Assembly: GCF_900100385.1 (NCBI RefSeq)
Contig: NZ_FNFC01000005.1
Coordinates: forward strand, 62,001 to 126,000
Origin: Halovenus aranensis
GTDB lineage: Archaea > Halobacteriota > Halobacteria > Halobacteriales > Haloarculaceae
Length of the DNA: 64,000 nucleotides
Direction: 5' to 3'
Made by a program: the position numbers and the translations under genes. Shown here in pieces: positions 63,347-64,000 of the stretch (position 1 is the first letter of the stretch; each line of letters starts with the position of its first letter). The notes beneath the pieces are model-generated. The model was not told the DNA's origin. It saw nothing but the letters and a program-made list of their open reading frames with translations, and made no database searches.

Positions 63347-64000
63347 TTAGTCGGCTGCTGCGGCTTCGGGTTCAGTTGTCGCGGTGGCTGAACCGTCGAG
63401 GACGTTGTGACTGCGCAGCAGGATGATACCGAATCCGACCTTCGCGGTCACATCGAGTACCATGAATCCGGCAGTCTCTGCGTAGAGGTCAAGCAGACCC
63501 AGTCCTTCGGAGCCGACGAGCCACCAGACGGGGTAGGCGAACCATAGCACGACAATCATCCACCGCAGAGTGCTGAACGTGCTTTTGGTGTCCCCGGATA
63601 GCTGTGATACCTTGTCCGAAAGTCCACGGAACAGGTAAAACACCAGCACGAGGAAGAACGCGGTACTGACTGCCCACCAGAGGACTCGGTGCCCTTCGAC
63701 GGCGAGGCCGAGCGAGTCGACTGGTGCAATGGTCAGCGTAGCGACCAGACCGGTCAGAATCATCATCACGTCGAGTCCGACCAGCGTACTGATCGTGTTC
63801 CTGTCTGCGCCGGCGAGCAACGCCAGGTCATACAGCAACAGCGGCGTCGTCAGAATCCAGTCGGTGTACCGCGGCCAGTAGATTTTCAGCTCCTCTGTGC
63901 CTTCGATAAACGGTGCCAGGTCGATGACACCGAATCCCGTCGCCATCGCGAGGTAGTTCGTGAACGCGATGCCGGCGATGAACGTCGTGATGATGTAGAA
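63347..64000 (-). CDS. bop: Bacteriorhodopsin-like proton pump, C-terminal part
   Basis: The frame is open to the window edge; 217 residues are visible, covering helices B-G. The helix C region [20 protein letters not shown] keeps the Asp85 and Asp96 equivalents needed for proton release and uptake, plus the Arg82 equivalent. The retinal Lys is in DVTAKVGFG of helix [11 protein letters not shown] and [12 protein letters not shown] resemble cruxrhodopsins. A light-driven outward proton pump is therefore expected. The start lies outside the window. Confidence 0.95.
   Translation of the reverse strand, partial: FYIITTFIAGIAFTNYLAMATGFGVIDLAPFIEGTEELKIYWPRYTDWILTTPLLLYDLALLAGADRNTISTLVGLDVMMILTGLVATLTIAPVDSLGLAVEGHRVLWWAVSTAFFLVLVFYLFRGLSDKVSQLSGDTKSTFSTLRWMIVVLWFAYPVWWLVGSEGLGLLDLYAETAGFMVLDVTAKVGFGIILLRSHNVLDGSATATTEPEAAAAD

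Overview
The window is chromosomal DNA of a halophilic archaeon (class Halobacteria). The evidence is a high GC content, strongly acidic predicted proteins, Tat signal peptides, a 20S proteasome, archaeal families such as NMD3, CTP-type riboflavin kinase, MptA and UPF0058/UPF0212, and many leaderless start codons placed about 25-30 bases after a TATA box. The truncated bacteriorhodopsin at the right edge resembles cruxrhodopsins, which suggests the Haloarcula group; that placement is inference from recalled sequence features, not from a search.

Layout. 1-8.7 kb: end of a trans-sulfuration enzyme, tRNA-Asn beside the CCA-adding enzyme, small membrane proteins, NMD3, an XPB-like helicase and an AlaX-type editing protein. 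8.8-18.4 kb: MptA, a HalX response regulator, hydrolases, an Lrp regulator divergent from a DMT transporter, a radical SAM protein, an SNF-type sodium symporter and a zinc-ribbon winged-helix regulator. 18.4-19.8 kb: a proteasome beta-alpha pair. 19.9-30.1 kb: a branched-chain amino acid block, with ilvB-ilvN-ilvC-orf-leuC-leuD-leuB as one chain of overlapping genes, leuA upstream and ilvD divergent. 30.1-35.8 kb: metY and metX, separated by a secreted acidic-repeat protein, a frameshifted small membrane gene and an intact IS200/IS605 element (tnpA-tnpB). 36-45.9 kb: a serine hydrolase with a membrane tail, a Bax1-type nuclease, an RNA m5C methyltransferase pair, an M20 peptidase, UPF0058, UPF0212, 8-oxoguanine glycosylase, acylphosphatase and a NifU-domain protein. 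46-55.5 kb: a DtxR-like regulator, a fused RHH/RelE-like protein, a chemoreceptor, riboflavin genes, a DUF502 protein, an MFS carrier, a second zinc-ribbon regulator and a cobalamin adenosyltransferase. 55.5-64 kb: tRNA-Val followed by a tRNA-like relic, then a signalling block containing a 1278-residue multi-PAS regulator with a canonical LOV (blue-light) motif and a bacterio-opsin-activator type HTH, a transducer with three 45-residue repeats, two small proteins and a bacteriorhodopsin proton pump.

How the parts fit. The ilv/leu block encodes almost the whole route to valine, isoleucine and leucine. It appears to be preceded by a leaderless 25-codon leader ORF rich in Ile/Leu/Val whose stop codon lies in the loop of a perfect hairpin, a layout that suggests attenuation-like control not known to me in archaea. 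The leuA start appears frameshifted. The IS element sits exactly at the 3' end of metX, so its TnpB guide would read into metX. The right-hand block links a light sensor, a regulator of the opsin-activator family and the opsin itself. Several divergent promoters carry perfect palindromes or repeated elements (Lrp/DMT, psmB, metY, metX, UPF0058, DtxR).
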